Source: JAOUEA01 sp963810915
GTDB taxonomy: Bacteria > Actinomycetota > UBA4738 > HRBIN12
Reading direction: 5' to 3'
Assembly (NCBI GenBank): GCA_963810915.1
Contig: CAWEPH010000004.1
Span: 124,001 to 188,000, forward strand
DNA length: 64,000 nt
In this document: piece by piece, positions 43,476 to 53,179 of the stretch
Numbering within the stretch: position 1 is the stretch's first letter
How the letters are laid out: every line of letters starts with the position of its first letter
The notes under the pieces: model-generated
The model's database searches: none
What the model was told of the DNA's origin: nothing
The model's input: the letters and a program-made list of their open reading frames with translations, nothing else
Program-made: the position numbers and the translations under genes

Positions 43476-43634
43476 ATGGAAACGCTCACCCCACAGCAGG
43501 CCGCGCTCCTGCTGCCCCTCCCCGGCCGAGCCCTCTGCATCGGGTGCGAACACACGGAATTCGTGCACGGCGACATCGAGTCTCGCCCTTGTCTGTACTC
43601 CGAGTGCGGCTGCAGTAGATTCGCACCTGCATAG
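43476..43634 (+). CDS. Small zinc-ribbon-like protein (52 residues)
   Basis: The frame reads METLTPQQAALLLPLPGRA then CIGCEHTEFVHG and RPCLYSECGCSRF. Five Cys and two His in a C-x-x-C-x-H, H, C, C-x-C arrangement suggest a compact metal-binding fold. There is no ribosome binding site; TACGGT at 43463-43468 ends seven bases before the ATG, as expected for a leaderless gene. It is too short for most gene callers, so coding status rests on the Cys pattern and promoter spacing. Confidence 0.6.
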   Translation: METLTPQQAALLLPLPGRALCIGCEHTEFVHGDIESRPCLYSECGCSRFAPA

Positions 43635-43686
43635 CCGGAGATCGCGGGTCCGGCATCGGCACCTTCGCCGGCCGTCCGGCTGCCGA

Positions 43687-44145
43687 TCAACCCTCGTCGG
43701 AGCTGGATGTCCGGTAGACGTGGGCGGCAGCGCGGAGGGTGTCGACCAGCACGTCGAGCGGAGCGTTCTTCTCCAACAGGGTGGTGGCGCCCACGAACTC
43801 CGCGGCCCATCGGGCACCCTGCTCCGAGTGAGCCGTCAGGATCACCACCTGGGTCCTCGGTTCCTGGGCTTTGATCAGCACGGTCGCCTCCATGCCGTCG
43901 ACGTCGGGCATGCGCAGGTCCAGGAGCACGACCTCGGGTTTGAGCGAGGCCGCCTTGTCGCTCGCCTCCGCGCCGTTCCTCGCGTCGCCCACGACCTCGA
44001 AGCCGAAGGCCGGCAGGCTGTCGCGGAGGACCATCGTCGTGCGGTCGTCGTCGTCGGCGATCAACAGCCGGATGGGGTCCTCGAGGAACTCGTCCTCCGA
44101 CGGCTCACGTGGTGCCGCGCCCCCGTCGGGAAGGTCGACCGTCAT
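43687..44145 (-). CDS. Stand-alone response regulator receiver protein
   Basis: The 152-residue protein is a receiver domain without output domain: acidic pocket in LLIADDDDRT, phospho-acceptor Asp in VVLLDLRMPDVDG, Thr in VILTAHS and Lys in LLEKNAP. An acidic N-terminal extension of about 22 residues precedes it. GGAGTCGCC before ATG 44145 is a modest ribosome binding site. It might receive phosphate from an orphan kinase such as the one at 13107, which is inference. Diguanylate cyclase or DNA-binding partners are not adjacent. Confidence 0.85.
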   Translation of the reverse strand: MTVDLPDGGAAPREPSEDEFLEDPIRLLIADDDDRTTMVLRDSLPAFGFEVVGDARNGAEASDKAASLKPEVVLLDLRMPDVDGMEATVLIKAQEPRTQVVILTAHSEQGARWAAEFVGATTLLEKNAPLDVLVDTLRAAAHVYRTSSSDEG

Positions 44146-44278
44146 GGCGACTCCTCACTCCTCCGGTACCTCTTCCCTACAAGGTCGACCGGTCGCGTGG
44201 ACTCCTTGAGCGATCCCATCTGAGGCCTCGGCCCTGGATACTGAGGGGACGTCCGCCGCGGACGCCGGAGAGAGGACG

Positions 44279-45692
44279 ATGGGGGTGAGCGACGTCGATC
44301 GGTTCGATCTGGTCGTGATCGGTGCCGGGCCGGCCGGGGAGAAGGGGGCCGCGCAGGCCGCCTACTTCGGCAAGCGCGTGGCGATCGTCGAGCGCGAGGA
44401 CGAGCCCGGGGGTGCGGCCGTGCACACGGGAACGCTGCCCTCGAAGACGCTCCGGGAGACCGCGCTGTTCCTCTCCGGCTATCGGCAGCTCGATCTGTAC
44501 GGGGTGACCGTCGAGGTGGAGCCCCACCTCGCGGTCGCCAAGCTGATCGCGCGGAAGGACGCGGTGCGCGGGCTGGAGTCGGCTCGCGTCGTGCGCAACC
44601 TGCAGGCGCACGGCGTCGAGCAGATCAAGGGAACGGCACGCTTCGCAGACGCCGAGACGGTGGAGGTGAGGGGCGACGGCGCTCCTCGCCGGCTCTCGTT
44701 CGAGATCGCGCTCATCGCCACCGGGTCGCATCCCTTCCGCCCACCGGCGATCCCCTTCGACGACCCCCACGTCCATGATTCCAACGACATCCTCGGGATC
44801 GACCGGCTCCCGTCCTCGCTCGCGGTCCTGGGCGGCGGCGTCATCGGCTGCGAGTACGCCTCGATGTTCGCGGCGCTCGGGGTCGAGGTGCATCTCGTCG
44901 AGAAGGGCGGCACCCTGCTGCCGTTCCTCGACCACGAGATGGGGGAGCGACTGCTGGAGGCGATGACGCATCTCGGGGTCGTGCCGCACCTCGACGACGA
45001 GGCTGAGGAGGTGCGGCGCGAGCCTGACGGGCGGCTCGCGTGCCGGCTGAGATCCGGGACGCCGATCGCGAGCGAGCAGATCCTGGTCGCGTCGGGTCGC
45101 ACGGGGAACACCGCTGACCTGAACCTCGCTGGCCGCCGGGGTGGAGACCGATGCCCGCGGCTACATCGTCGTCGACGATGAGTTCCGGACGGCGACCCCG
45201 GGCATCTACGCCGCGGGCGACGTGATCGGATTCCCCGCGCTCGCCTCGAGCTCGATGGAGCAGGCACGGGTGGCCGTGTGCCGCGCGTTCGGCTTCGCGT
45301 ACAAGCAGCGCGTGTCGAGCCTCCTGCCCTACGGCGTCTACACGATCCCCGAGGTGAGCTGCGTGGGCCTCGGCGAGAGAGAGGCGGAGGCCCGCGGCGT
45401 GGACGTCGTGGTCGGCCGGGCGTTCTTCCGCGACAACGCACGGGGCCAGATCCTCGGAGACCGCGACGGCATGATCAAGCTCGTCTTCGATCGCGAGACC
45501 CGCGCCCTCGTCGGATGCCACGTCATCGGCGAGCGCGCCTCCGAGCTCGTGCACGTCGGAGAGATCGCCATCACCCTCGGCGGGACCGTGGAGACCTTCA
45601 TCGAGACCGTCTTCAACTACCCGACGCTCGGTGAGGCCTTCAAGTACGCGGCCTACGACGCGCTGGGTCAGATGGGTGGGGCCGCGACGTGA
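44279..45692 (+). CDS. sthA: Soluble pyridine nucleotide transhydrogenase (frameshifted)
   Basis: The protein has the FAD GxGxxG motif in LVVIGAGPAGEKGAAQAAYF, VHTGTLPSKTLRETALFLSG where the disulfide-forming Cys pair of lipoamide dehydrogenases is absent, the NAD-binding GGGVIGCEYASMFAALG and, past the break, GIYAAGDVIGFPALASSSME and the C-terminal dimer interface. Lack of the redox Cys pair fits SthA rather than Lpd. One extra base near 45128 shifts the frame after the DLNLA motif; the remaining third continues to a TGA at 45690-45692, giving about 470 residues. It exchanges hydride between NADH and NADP. The MFS gene starts within its stop codon. Confidence 0.85.
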
Positions 45693-47005
45693 GCGAGTCC
45701 GTCCCGTTCCTCGATCGCGTCGGGGTCCTCCAACCCTTGCGGCACCGCGACTTCCGGCTGCTCTGGATCGGACAGACGGTCTCGATGATCGGCGACGGGA
45801 TCTACGTGTTCGCGGTCGCGTGGCTCGTCTACAAGGACCTGGAGGCCTCTCCTGCCGTGTTCTCGCTGGTCGGGGCGGCGTGGTCGCTCCCGCAGGTCCT
45901 GTTCCTGTTGGCGACGGGTGCGCTCTCGGACCGGATGGATCGCCGGCACCTGATGATCATCGGCGACCTGCTGCGTCTGGCTGCGATCGGGGCGATCGGA
46001 ACCCTGATCCTGACCGATGTGATCACCGTCCCGATGCTGGTCGGCCTGGTGTTCGTCTACGGGGCTGGCCAGGCGATCTTCTGGCCCGCGTTCAGCTCGA
46101 TCGTCCCCATGATCGTGCCCGAGGACCAGCTCGTGCAGGCGAACTCGATCGGCTCCACCGTGCGGCCGCTGGCGATGATCGTGGTGGGTCCGCTGATCGG
46201 GGCCGTCGTCGTGGCGGTGGCCGGGACCGGGTGGGCCTTCATCGCCGACGGGCTCACGTTCGTCGTCTCGGCCGCGTGCATCTCGATGATGCGCGTGCGC
46301 GCGGATCAGGGGCACGGCGATGAGAAGACGGATCTGTGGACCGACGTCCGCGAGGGCATCGCCTATGTGCGATCGACCCCATGGCTGCGATGGGGACTGC
46401 TCGGCGGGATGGTGAGCCTGTTCTGCGTCTGGGGGCCCTGGGAGACGCTCGTGCCGTTCGTGGTGACGGATCAGATGCACGGGACGGAGCTGCAGCTCGC
46501 CCTCGTGTTCGGCGCCGGCGGGGTGGGCTCGATCATCGCGTCGCTCGCCATGGCGCAACGGGGTGGGCTGCCGCGCAAGCCGATCACCGTGATGTACGTG
46601 GCGTGGGCCATCGGGATGGGGATGACCGCCGCGTTCGGGATCGTGGCGAACGTCCCGCAGGCCATGGCCGCATCGTTCGTGGCCGAGGGCGCGATCTCGG
46701 TGCTGGTCGTGATCTGGTTCACGGCGATGCAGCGGCTCGTCCCCAACGAGCTCCTCGGCCGCGTGTCTTCGCTCGACTGGATGATCACGATCCTCGGGGC
46801 GCCCGTGTCGTTCCTGGTGGTGGGCCCGCTCGCGACCGCCTTCGGCGCGGACGCCGTGCTGATCGTCGCGGGGATCCTCGGCGCGGCGGCGACCGTGCTC
46901 TTCCTGTTCATGCCCGGCGCGCGTGATCCCGAACGGGACGGCTCGCTCGCACCCGCGACTTCTGGAACCGTGGCTGGCACGGAGCCTCCGAGCGAGGGAC
47001 ACTGA
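45689..47005 (+). CDS. MFS exporter (EntS/MFS_3-like)
   Basis: The 438-residue protein has twelve predicted spans and opens with LRHRDFRLLWIGQTVSMIGD, the start of the MFS_3 exporter family, with LSDRMDRRHLMIIGDLLRL as the conserved cytoplasmic loop between helices 2 and 3 and QAIFWPAFSSIVPMIVPEDQ in helix 4-5. GTG 45689 overlaps the transhydrogenase stop by four bases. The substrate is likely a drug- or siderophore-like compound. It is followed 6 bases later by an ABC exporter. Confidence 0.88.
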   Translation: MSESVPFLDRVGVLQPLRHRDFRLLWIGQTVSMIGDGIYVFAVAWLVYKDLEASPAVFSLVGAAWSLPQVLFLLATGALSDRMDRRHLMIIGDLLRLAAIGAIGTLILTDVITVPMLVGLVFVYGAGQAIFWPAFSSIVPMIVPEDQLVQANSIGSTVRPLAMIVVGPLIGAVVVAVAGTGWAFIADGLTFVVSAACISMMRVRADQGHGDEKTDLWTDVREGIAYVRSTPWLRWGLLGGMVSLFCVWGPWETLVPFVVTDQMHGTELQLALVFGAGGVGSIIASLAMAQRGGLPRKPITVMYVAWAIGMGMTAAFGIVANVPQAMAASFVAEGAISVLVVIWFTAMQRLVPNELLGRVSSLDWMITILGAPVSFLVVGPLATAFGADAVLIVAGILGAAATVLFLFMPGARDPERDGSLAPATSGTVAGTEPPSEGH

Positions 47006-47011
47006 ATACCG

Positions 47012-47914
47012 ATGGCGAGTGCGATCCGCACCGAGTCCCTGTCGAAGACCTTCGGCCAGACGAAGGCCCTGATCTCCCTGGACCTCGATGTCCCCGAGGG
47101 TGAGGTGCTCGGCTACCTCGGGCCGAACGGCGCCGGGAAGACGACGACGATTCGCCTCCTCCTCGGCCTGATCCGCGCGACCGCTGGACGGGCGGAGATC
47201 TTCGGCGTGGACTGCCAGGCCGACCCGGTCGAGGCGCACCGCCGCGTCGCGTACGTCCCCGGCGAGGCGAACCTGTGGCCTTCCCTCACCGGGACGGAGA
47301 CGCTCCACCTGCTCGGCTCGGTCTCGGGGCGAGTGGACACCGCCTACCGTGACCAGCTGATCGAGCGGTTCGAGTTCGATCCGTCGAGAAAGGTCCGGGC
47401 CTACTCCAAGGGCAACCGGCAGAAGTTGATCCTGATCGCCGGGCTGATGACGCGCGCCGACCTCCTGTTGCTGGACGAACCCACCAGCGGCTTGGACCCC
47501 CTCATGGAGCGCGCCTTCCGCGACTGCGCCGCGGAGGGGCGCGAGCGCGGGCAGACGATCTTCCTGTCGTCGCACATCATGAGCGAGGTCGAGGCCCTGT
47601 GCGACCGGATCGCGATCCTGCGGGCCGGACGGCTCGTGGAGGTGGGAACGCTGGCCGAGATGCGGCACCTGTCGGCGCTCACCGTCGAGGCCGAGCTCGA
47701 CGGCAGCGTGCCCGATCTCTCGGGCATCTCGGGCGTTGACAGCGTCGAGGTCGACGGTAACCGGATCCGCTGCCAGGTGGTCGGCTCGGTGGAGCCGCTC
47801 CTCGGCGTGTTGGTGGCCGCCGGCGTCCGGCACCTCGTCAGCCGGGAGCCTTCGCTCGAGGAGCTCTTCCTGTCCCACTACGGGGACGACGGAGGGCCGC
47901 CCGATGCGACGTAA
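47012..47914 (+). CDS. ABC transporter ATP-binding protein
   Basis: The 300-residue ATPase has Walker A GPNGAGKTT, signature YSKGNRQKLILIAGL, Walker B LLLLDEPTSGLD and switch His in LSSHIMSEVE, followed by a short C-terminal regulatory domain. It overlaps the permease start by 11 bases. The layout matches DrrA-like exporters of antibiotics or lipids. Together with the MFS gene upstream it forms an export-oriented operon. Confidence 0.9.
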   Translation: MASAIRTESLSKTFGQTKALISLDLDVPEGEVLGYLGPNGAGKTTTIRLLLGLIRATAGRAEIFGVDCQADPVEAHRRVAYVPGEANLWPSLTGTETLHLLGSVSGRVDTAYRDQLIERFEFDPSRKVRAYSKGNRQKLILIAGLMTRADLLLLDEPTSGLDPLMERAFRDCAAEGRERGQTIFLSSHIMSEVEALCDRIAILRAGRLVEVGTLAEMRHLSALTVEAELDGSVPDLSGISGVDSVEVDGNRIRCQVVGSVEPLLGVLVAAGVRHLVSREPSLEELFLSHYGDDGGPPDAT

Positions 47915-49556
47915 GGAGGTCTACGACGACCGCCGGGCATCGCGGGCGGTGGCCGTCGCGACCGCGCGGCGCGCGGTCAAGCAGGGAGCCTTGTGGGGGC
48001 TGCTCTTCGGCGTGATGATCGCCGCGACCGAAGCCACGTACGCCACCACGTTCCCGACTGCGGCCTCGAGGGCGAAACTGGCGTTCTCGGTGCAGGGCAA
48101 CGCCGGGTTCGAGGCCGTGTTCGGTCCCATCCGTCGCATGGACACCGTGGCGGGCTACACGGCCTACAAGGTCGGGATCACCCTGATCATCCTCGCGGCG
48201 ATCTGGGGACTGGTGATCGCGACCCGCGTGCTGCGCGGCGAGGAGGACGCCGGTCGATGGGAGCTGTTCCTGTCGGGGCAGACCACCCGGGGGGGCGCCG
48301 CACTGCAGGCGGCGATCGGGCTGGGCGCGGGCATCGTCGCGCTCTGGGTGCCGATGGCCGTCTTCGCGGCCGCCGGGGGCTCGAGCGCGAAGGTCGGCAT
48401 CGGGGTCGGTGCGTCGCTCGTCTTCGTGACCGCGATCGCGGCGGCGGCCGCGATGTTCATGGCGATCGGCATGCTCGTCTCCGAGCTCTCCGCCACCCGG
48501 CACGACGCGAACCTGCTGGGAGCCGGCGTCCTCGCGGCCTCCTACCTGATCAGGATGGTGGCCGATTCCGACGCGAGCCTGTCCTGGCTCAGGTGGGCGA
48601 GCCCACTCGGATGGATCGAGGAGATCCAGGTCCTCACCGGTTCGAGCTTGATCGGGTTCCTCCCGATGGCCGCGCTCGTCGCGACGCTCGTCGTCGCCGC
48701 CGTCGCGATCGCGAGGCGACGGGATCTCGGCGCGAGCGCGTTCGGCAGCCGCGACACGCCGCGGGCGCGGACGCTCCTGCTGGGAGGGGAGGCCGGGCTG
48801 ACGCTCCGCCTCACGCGGCCGGTGATCATCGGGTGGATCGCGGCGATCGCCGCGACCGGCCTGGTCTTCGGTCTGGTCGCCCAAGCCGCGGGGAGCGCCC
48901 TGAAGGGATCGCCCGGACTGGAGCAGGTGATCGAACGGCTGGGCGGGACGAGCGCGGGCGCGGCCTCGTACCTGGGGTTCGTGTTCGTGGTGGCTGCGGG
49001 CCTCGTCGCCATCGCGGTCGCGGGCCAGATCGCGGCCGTTCGCAACGAGGAGGCGGACGGACATCTCGACAACCTGCTCGTGCGCCCCGTCGCACGCTGG
49101 CGCTGGTTGGGGGTCCGTCTCGCGGTGGGGGCGGGGCTCGTGCTCGCCGCGAGCGTCATCGTCGGGCTCGCCGCCTGGGTCGGGGCGACGAGCCAGCACG
49201 CGGGCATCGGTCTGGGCGAGCTGCTGCAGGCGGGGCTCAACGTGGCCCCGCCGGCGATGTTCGTGCTCGGCATCGGCGCGCTCGCGTACGGGGTGTGGCC
49301 CCGTGGCGCGATCGGCGTGGCCTACGGGCTCGTCGTCTGGTCGTTCCTCGTCGAGATCTTCTCCTCGATCTTCAGCTCCGGCCAGTGGCTGCGTGACACC
49401 TCACCGCTCCTGCACATCACCCCGGCGCCCGCGGCCAGCCCCGATTGGACGGCCGCGGCGTGGCTCGTCGGGCTCGGTCTGCTCGCTGCGCTCGCGGGGG
49501 TCCTGGCGTTCGGTCGCCGCGACCTGGTCGGGCACCTGAGGACGCCTCGCGTGTGA
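47904..49556 (+). CDS. ABC transporter permease (twelve-span, tetronasin-type exporter)
   Basis: The 550-residue permease has two similar halves of about six spans each: the first contains ATRVLRGEEDAGRWELFLSG and LVSELSATRHDANLLGAG, the second NEEADGHLDNLLVRPVARWR. This duplicated plan is seen in large actinobacterial ABC permeases exporting polyketide-type antibiotics. ATG 47904 overlaps the ATPase gene. The permease is intact and ends 16 bases before a convergent enzyme gene. What it exports is unknown; no biosynthetic cluster is visible nearby. Confidence 0.85.
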   Translation: MRRKEVYDDRRASRAVAVATARRAVKQGALWGLLFGVMIAATEATYATTFPTAASRAKLAFSVQGNAGFEAVFGPIRRMDTVAGYTAYKVGITLIILAAIWGLVIATRVLRGEEDAGRWELFLSGQTTRGGAALQAAIGLGAGIVALWVPMAVFAAAGGSSAKVGIGVGASLVFVTAIAAAAAMFMAIGMLVSELSATRHDANLLGAGVLAASYLIRMVADSDASLSWLRWASPLGWIEEIQVLTGSSLIGFLPMAALVATLVVAAVAIARRRDLGASAFGSRDTPRARTLLLGGEAGLTLRLTRPVIIGWIAAIAATGLVFGLVAQAAGSALKGSPGLEQVIERLGGTSAGAASYLGFVFVVAAGLVAIAVAGQIAAVRNEEADGHLDNLLVRPVARWRWLGVRLAVGAGLVLAASVIVGLAAWVGATSQHAGIGLGELLQAGLNVAPPAMFVLGIGALAYGVWPRGAIGVAYGLVVWSFLVEIFSSIFSSGQWLRDTSPLLHITPAPAASPDWTAAAWLVGLGLLAALAGVLAFGRRDLVGHLRTPRV

Positions 49557-49572
49557 GCGGTCTGAGCGAGAT

Positions 49573-51996
49573 TCACGCCGTGAGGTCGCGGAGCCTGGCT
49601 CCCTTGGGGTCGTAGGGGATCTCCGGCAGGACTCGCGCGGCGCGGGGCTCGCCCACCACGAACACCGTGAGCTCGGGCGCCGACGCGGCGACATCGCTCT
49701 CGACGTAGGCCAGGGCGAGACTCTTGCCGACGTGATGTCCGTACGCGCCCGAGGTCACGAACCCTACCCTCCGGTCGCCGATCCATATCCCTTCGTCCGC
49801 GGAGGCGTCCGCGTCTGTCGCATCCACGTCCAGCAGGACCAGCCGCTGCGCGGGACCCTCGTCGCGCGCGCGGCGGACGGCGTCGGCGCCCACGAACGCG
49901 CCCTTGTCGAACGCGATGAACCGGTCGAGCCCGGTCATGGCGGGCGCGTAGTCCTGCCGGAACTCGGTCGACCAGATGCCGTAGCCCTTCTCCAGCCGCA
50001 GGCTGTCGATCGCGCGGTCGCCGATGAGCCGCAACCCTCTCGTCGTGCCGGCCTCCCGCAGTTCGTGCAGGAGCGTGCGATGCCGGTTCGCCGGCACGAC
50101 GATCTCGTAGCCGAGCTCTCCGGTGAGCGAGATCCGCCCCACCACCGCCTGCGCCGTCCCGACGTCCATCCGCCGGACGCGCAGGAACCCGAACCCTTCG
50201 TTCGAGACGTCGTCGTGGGCGAGCTCGGCCAGGATGGTGCGTGACGCCGGACCCGAGACGGAGAAGCCCATCCAGGAGTCGGTGATGTTCTTGAGCGCGA
50301 CCCCGCTCGGCGGCAGCTGCGCGCGGAACCAGCGCATGTGCCAGTCCTGCAGGTAGTAGGACCCGGTGAGCCAGAACCGGTCGTCGTCGAGTCGCGCGAC
50401 GGTGAGGTCGCCCATCAACCGTCCGGCCTCGTTCAGCATCGGCGCGAGGCGGATGGCGCCCACGGGCGGGATACTCCCCGCCACCAAGCGGTCGAGCCAA
50501 GCCTCGGCCTCGGGCCCACGCACCTCGTAGCGCGCGTACTGCGCGATCTCGTAGGCGCCGGCCGCCGTCCGCACGGCCTCGACCTCTTTGCCCACGAGGG
50601 GTTCGGCGTTCGAGCGCTCGAGCGTGTCGTTCTCCTCGAAGTCGGGGCTCGGCGCGAAGTAGAGCGGCACCTCCAGCCCCCAGTTCACGGTGAACCGCGC
50701 CCCCGCCTCGCGCAGTTCGTCGTAGCACGGCGTGGTCTTCAGGGGGCGACCCGCCGGGAGCTCCTCGTTCGGGTAGGCCATGACGAATCGGCGCGCGTAG
50801 AACTGCGCCGTCGTCGCGCGCAGGTACCGGTCGTTCGAGGCGTACGGGCCGAACCGCGCGACGTCCATGCCGAAGACGTCGTAACCGGCCTCGCCGTCGG
50901 CGATCCAGTTCGCGACGGCGAGGCCGATGCCCGCGCATTGCGAGAAGCCGGCCATGCATCCACAGGCCGCCCAGTAGTTCGGGATGCCGTCGACCGGCCC
51001 CACGATCGGGTTGCCGTCGGGGGTGAACGTGAACGCGCCGTTCACCCAGCGGCGGATCCCGACCTCCTGCAGCACGGGGAAGCGTCGGAAGCCGATCGAG
51101 AGCTCGGGCATGATGCGATCGAGCTCCTCGGGGAAGAGGGTCCGGCCGAAGTCCCAATCCGCGCCCTCGACCTTCCAGTGGCGAGGGTTCTGCTCGTACA
51201 CGCCGAGCAGAACCCCCCGGCCTTCCTTCTGGAGGTAGGTGAAGCCCTCGAGGTCGGTGACGGCGGGCATATCGCCCTCGATCGCCGCGACCTGCGGCAC
51301 CTCCGCCGTCACGAGGTAGTGGTGGGGCATCGGTACGAGCGGGTGATCGACGCCCACCATGTTGCCGACCCGCCGCGCCCACAACCCGGCGGCATTCACG
51401 ACGTGCTCGGCGGTGATGTCGCCCCGCTCGGTCTCGACGCGCCACGCGCCGCCCGCGCGTCGCGTGAGCGAGAGGACGCGGTTCTGCTGGATCACCTCCG
51501 CGCCCCGCTTGCGGGCCGCGCCCGCATACGCCTGCGTGGCGCCGTTGGGATCGAGGTTGCCTTCGAGCGGGTCGAAGAGGGCACCGAATAGACCGGTCGG
51601 ATCGATGATCGGCACGAGCTCGACCGCCTCATCAGGGGTGAGCAGATAGGCGTCGGTATCCTGCGTGCGCAGCCACTGGAGCTCGGACTTCAGCCAGTGC
51701 CAGCGCTCGGGCGTGCCCGCGAGCTCCATCCCGCCCGACATGTGCAGGCCGGCGCTCTGACCGGACTCCTCTTCGACCTGGGGGTAGAGGCCGATCGTGT
51801 ATTTCTGCAGCGCCGCGATGCGGGTGTCGGCGTTCATCGCGTGGAACCCGCCGGCCGCGTGCCAGGTGGAGCCCGCCGTCAGCTCCTCGCGCTCGATCAG
51901 TGCCACATCGGTCATGCCCCGCAGCGTGAGGTGGTACAGCACGCTGCATCCGACGATGCCGCCGCCGATCACGACGACCTGGTACTGGTCCTTCAC
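49573..51996 (-). CDS. FAD-dependent dimethylglycine/sarcosine dehydrogenase-like protein
   Basis: The 807-residue protein fuses an N-terminal DAO-type FAD domain (VVVIGGGIVGCSVLYHLTLR then STWHAAGGFHAMN, the covalent-flavin-type region), a middle FAD-associated domain and a C-terminal aminomethyltransferase (GcvT) half with ELGYEIVVPANRHRTLLHEL and the GcvT C-terminal barrel (KGAFVGADAV, DEGPAQRLVLL). Such enzymes demethylate N-methylated glycines and pass the one-carbon unit to tetrahydrofolate. GTG 51996 follows a GGAGGCG. No other one-carbon genes adjoin it. Confidence 0.88.
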   Translation of the reverse strand: MKDQYQVVVIGGGIVGCSVLYHLTLRGMTDVALIEREELTAGSTWHAAGGFHAMNADTRIAALQKYTIGLYPQVEEESGQSAGLHMSGGMELAGTPERWHWLKSELQWLRTQDTDAYLLTPDEAVELVPIIDPTGLFGALFDPLEGNLDPNGATQAYAGAARKRGAEVIQQNRVLSLTRRAGGAWRVETERGDITAEHVVNAAGLWARRVGNMVGVDHPLVPMPHHYLVTAEVPQVAAIEGDMPAVTDLEGFTYLQKEGRGVLLGVYEQNPRHWKVEGADWDFGRTLFPEELDRIMPELSIGFRRFPVLQEVGIRRWVNGAFTFTPDGNPIVGPVDGIPNYWAACGCMAGFSQCAGIGLAVANWIADGEAGYDVFGMDVARFGPYASNDRYLRATTAQFYARRFVMAYPNEELPAGRPLKTTPCYDELREAGARFTVNWGLEVPLYFAPSPDFEENDTLERSNAEPLVGKEVEAVRTAAGAYEIAQYARYEVRGPEAEAWLDRLVAGSIPPVGAIRLAPMLNEAGRLMGDLTVARLDDDRFWLTGSYYLQDWHMRWFRAQLPPSGVALKNITDSWMGFSVSGPASRTILAELAHDDVSNEGFGFLRVRRMDVGTAQAVVGRISLTGELGYEIVVPANRHRTLLHELREAGTTRGLRLIGDRAIDSLRLEKGYGIWSTEFRQDYAPAMTGLDRFIAFDKGAFVGADAVRRARDEGPAQRLVLLDVDATDADASADEGIWIGDRRVGFVTSGAYGHHVGKSLALAYVESDVAASAPELTVFVVGEPRAARVLPEIPYDPKGARLRDLTA

Positions 51997-52165
51997 GCCG
52001 ACATCGCCTCCGAGCAGGGATACGGGCTCGAAGTCTATCCGGGCGTCTCACGCCGCGATGTGACCATCGGTCGCACCGAGACGGGCCCGCTAGCCGCCCG
52101 TGGCCTCCGCCGGCTTCGCCGGTGCGCCCCTGGGTACGGAGCCACTCGGCATGGCTCAGCTGGAC

Positions 52166-53170
52166 TCAGGACCCGAGCCGCTCCTCGAGGAGCTCGACGA
52201 TGGGCCAGGCGCCCTCCGACGTGTTCGAGATCACGGTGTACGTGGACGTCGTCACCGGGTCGTGCATGCTGCGGAACGAGACGCCGGCGTCGTAGCCCTC
52301 CAACATCACGACGTCACTGGTCCCGTGGAGCCAGAAGCCGAGGCCGTACCGCTTCTCCTCCTCCGGCACGTCGCTGCGCGGGCGCACCATCTCGGCCACC
52401 CGATCCTTCGCGACGATGCGCCCGTCGAACAGCGCGCGCCAGAACGCGCTGACGTCGGCGGCGGTGGTGTAGATCCCCCCATCCCCGTTGCCGCGCACCG
52501 GTAGGTGGAGGACGTTCGTGCGCAGGCCGTCGGCCGCGAGGTACCCGAGCGCGGCACGCCCGGGGAGCTGGTCGGACCGGAAGAACGTCGTGTCGCCCAT
52601 GCCGGCCGGCTCGCAGACCCGGCGACGCACGAGCTCGTGGAACGACTCGCCGCCCACCCGCTCGGCGATCAGGGCGAGCACGACGAAGCCGCCGTTGCAG
52701 TATGAGAACCGCTCCCCAGGCGCGAAGACCGTCGCGTGGCCGTCGAGGACGGCGAGGAACTGCTCGGTGGCGGCGAGCTCGTGGACGGGAACCGGCATCA
52801 CGTAGTCAACGACGTCCGCCACCGCGTGCTCGTCGAGGTAGTCGCCGATGCCCGAGCGATGGGCGAGCAGGTGCTCGAGCGTCACGTCGTCATCGATGAG
52901 CGGGAGATCCGTGCCGAGCACGGAGCGTGCCGTGGTCGCGAGATCGAGCGTCCCATCCTCGATGAGGCTCATCACGGTGAGCGCGGTCATGCCCTTCACG
53001 CCGCTCGCGATCGCGAACTGGGTCTCGGTGGTGTTCGCGATCGCGTGACCGCGGTCGGCCAGGCCGTACGCCCTATCGAACTCGACGCCGCCCGGCCGCT
53101 CGATGCGGACGACGCCGGAGAATCCCGCTCGTCGGGCTATCGCATCGAGCTCGTTCTCCGCGGGCTGCAT
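52166..53170 (-). CDS. Beta-lactamase-fold serine hydrolase
   Basis: The 334-residue protein has the S-x-x-K motif in FAIASGVKGMTALT (Ser56, Lys59) and the Y-x-N motif in PGERFSYCNGGF (Tyr157), as in class C beta-lactamases and esterases of family VIII. The third motif, usually H-x-G or K-T-G, appears altered near GYDAGVSF. No signal peptide is seen, so an intracellular esterase or D-aminopeptidase-like role is more likely than antibiotic resistance. It ends convergently 169 bases from the enzyme gene downstream and its start is 9 bases from the CapA-like gene. Confidence 0.85.
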   Translation of the reverse strand: MQPAENELDAIARRAGFSGVVRIERPGGVEFDRAYGLADRGHAIANTTETQFAIASGVKGMTALTVMSLIEDGTLDLATTARSVLGTDLPLIDDDVTLEHLLAHRSGIGDYLDEHAVADVVDYVMPVPVHELAATEQFLAVLDGHATVFAPGERFSYCNGGFVVLALIAERVGGESFHELVRRRVCEPAGMGDTTFFRSDQLPGRAALGYLAADGLRTNVLHLPVRGNGDGGIYTTAADVSAFWRALFDGRIVAKDRVAEMVRPRSDVPEEEKRYGLGFWLHGTSDVVMLEGYDAGVSFRSMHDPVTTSTYTVISNTSEGAWPIVELLEERLGS

Positions 53171-53179
53171 CTGCCGACA

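Noticed and set aside
45668..47878. Long minus-strand open frame across the MFS and ABC genes
   Set aside because: It is His/Arg/Pro/Asp-rich, has no family pattern, and is antisense to well-recognised genes; typical of GC-rich shadow frames.
49322..51445. Second long frame over the dimethylglycine dehydrogenase-like gene
   Set aside because: Same strand but wrong frame; Arg-rich, no domain, and the true frame is intact.
52060..52150. Terminator at a CCGGC-TTC-GCCGG hairpin after the serine hydrolase gene
   Set aside because: Only a 5-bp stem with no T run; too weak to call.
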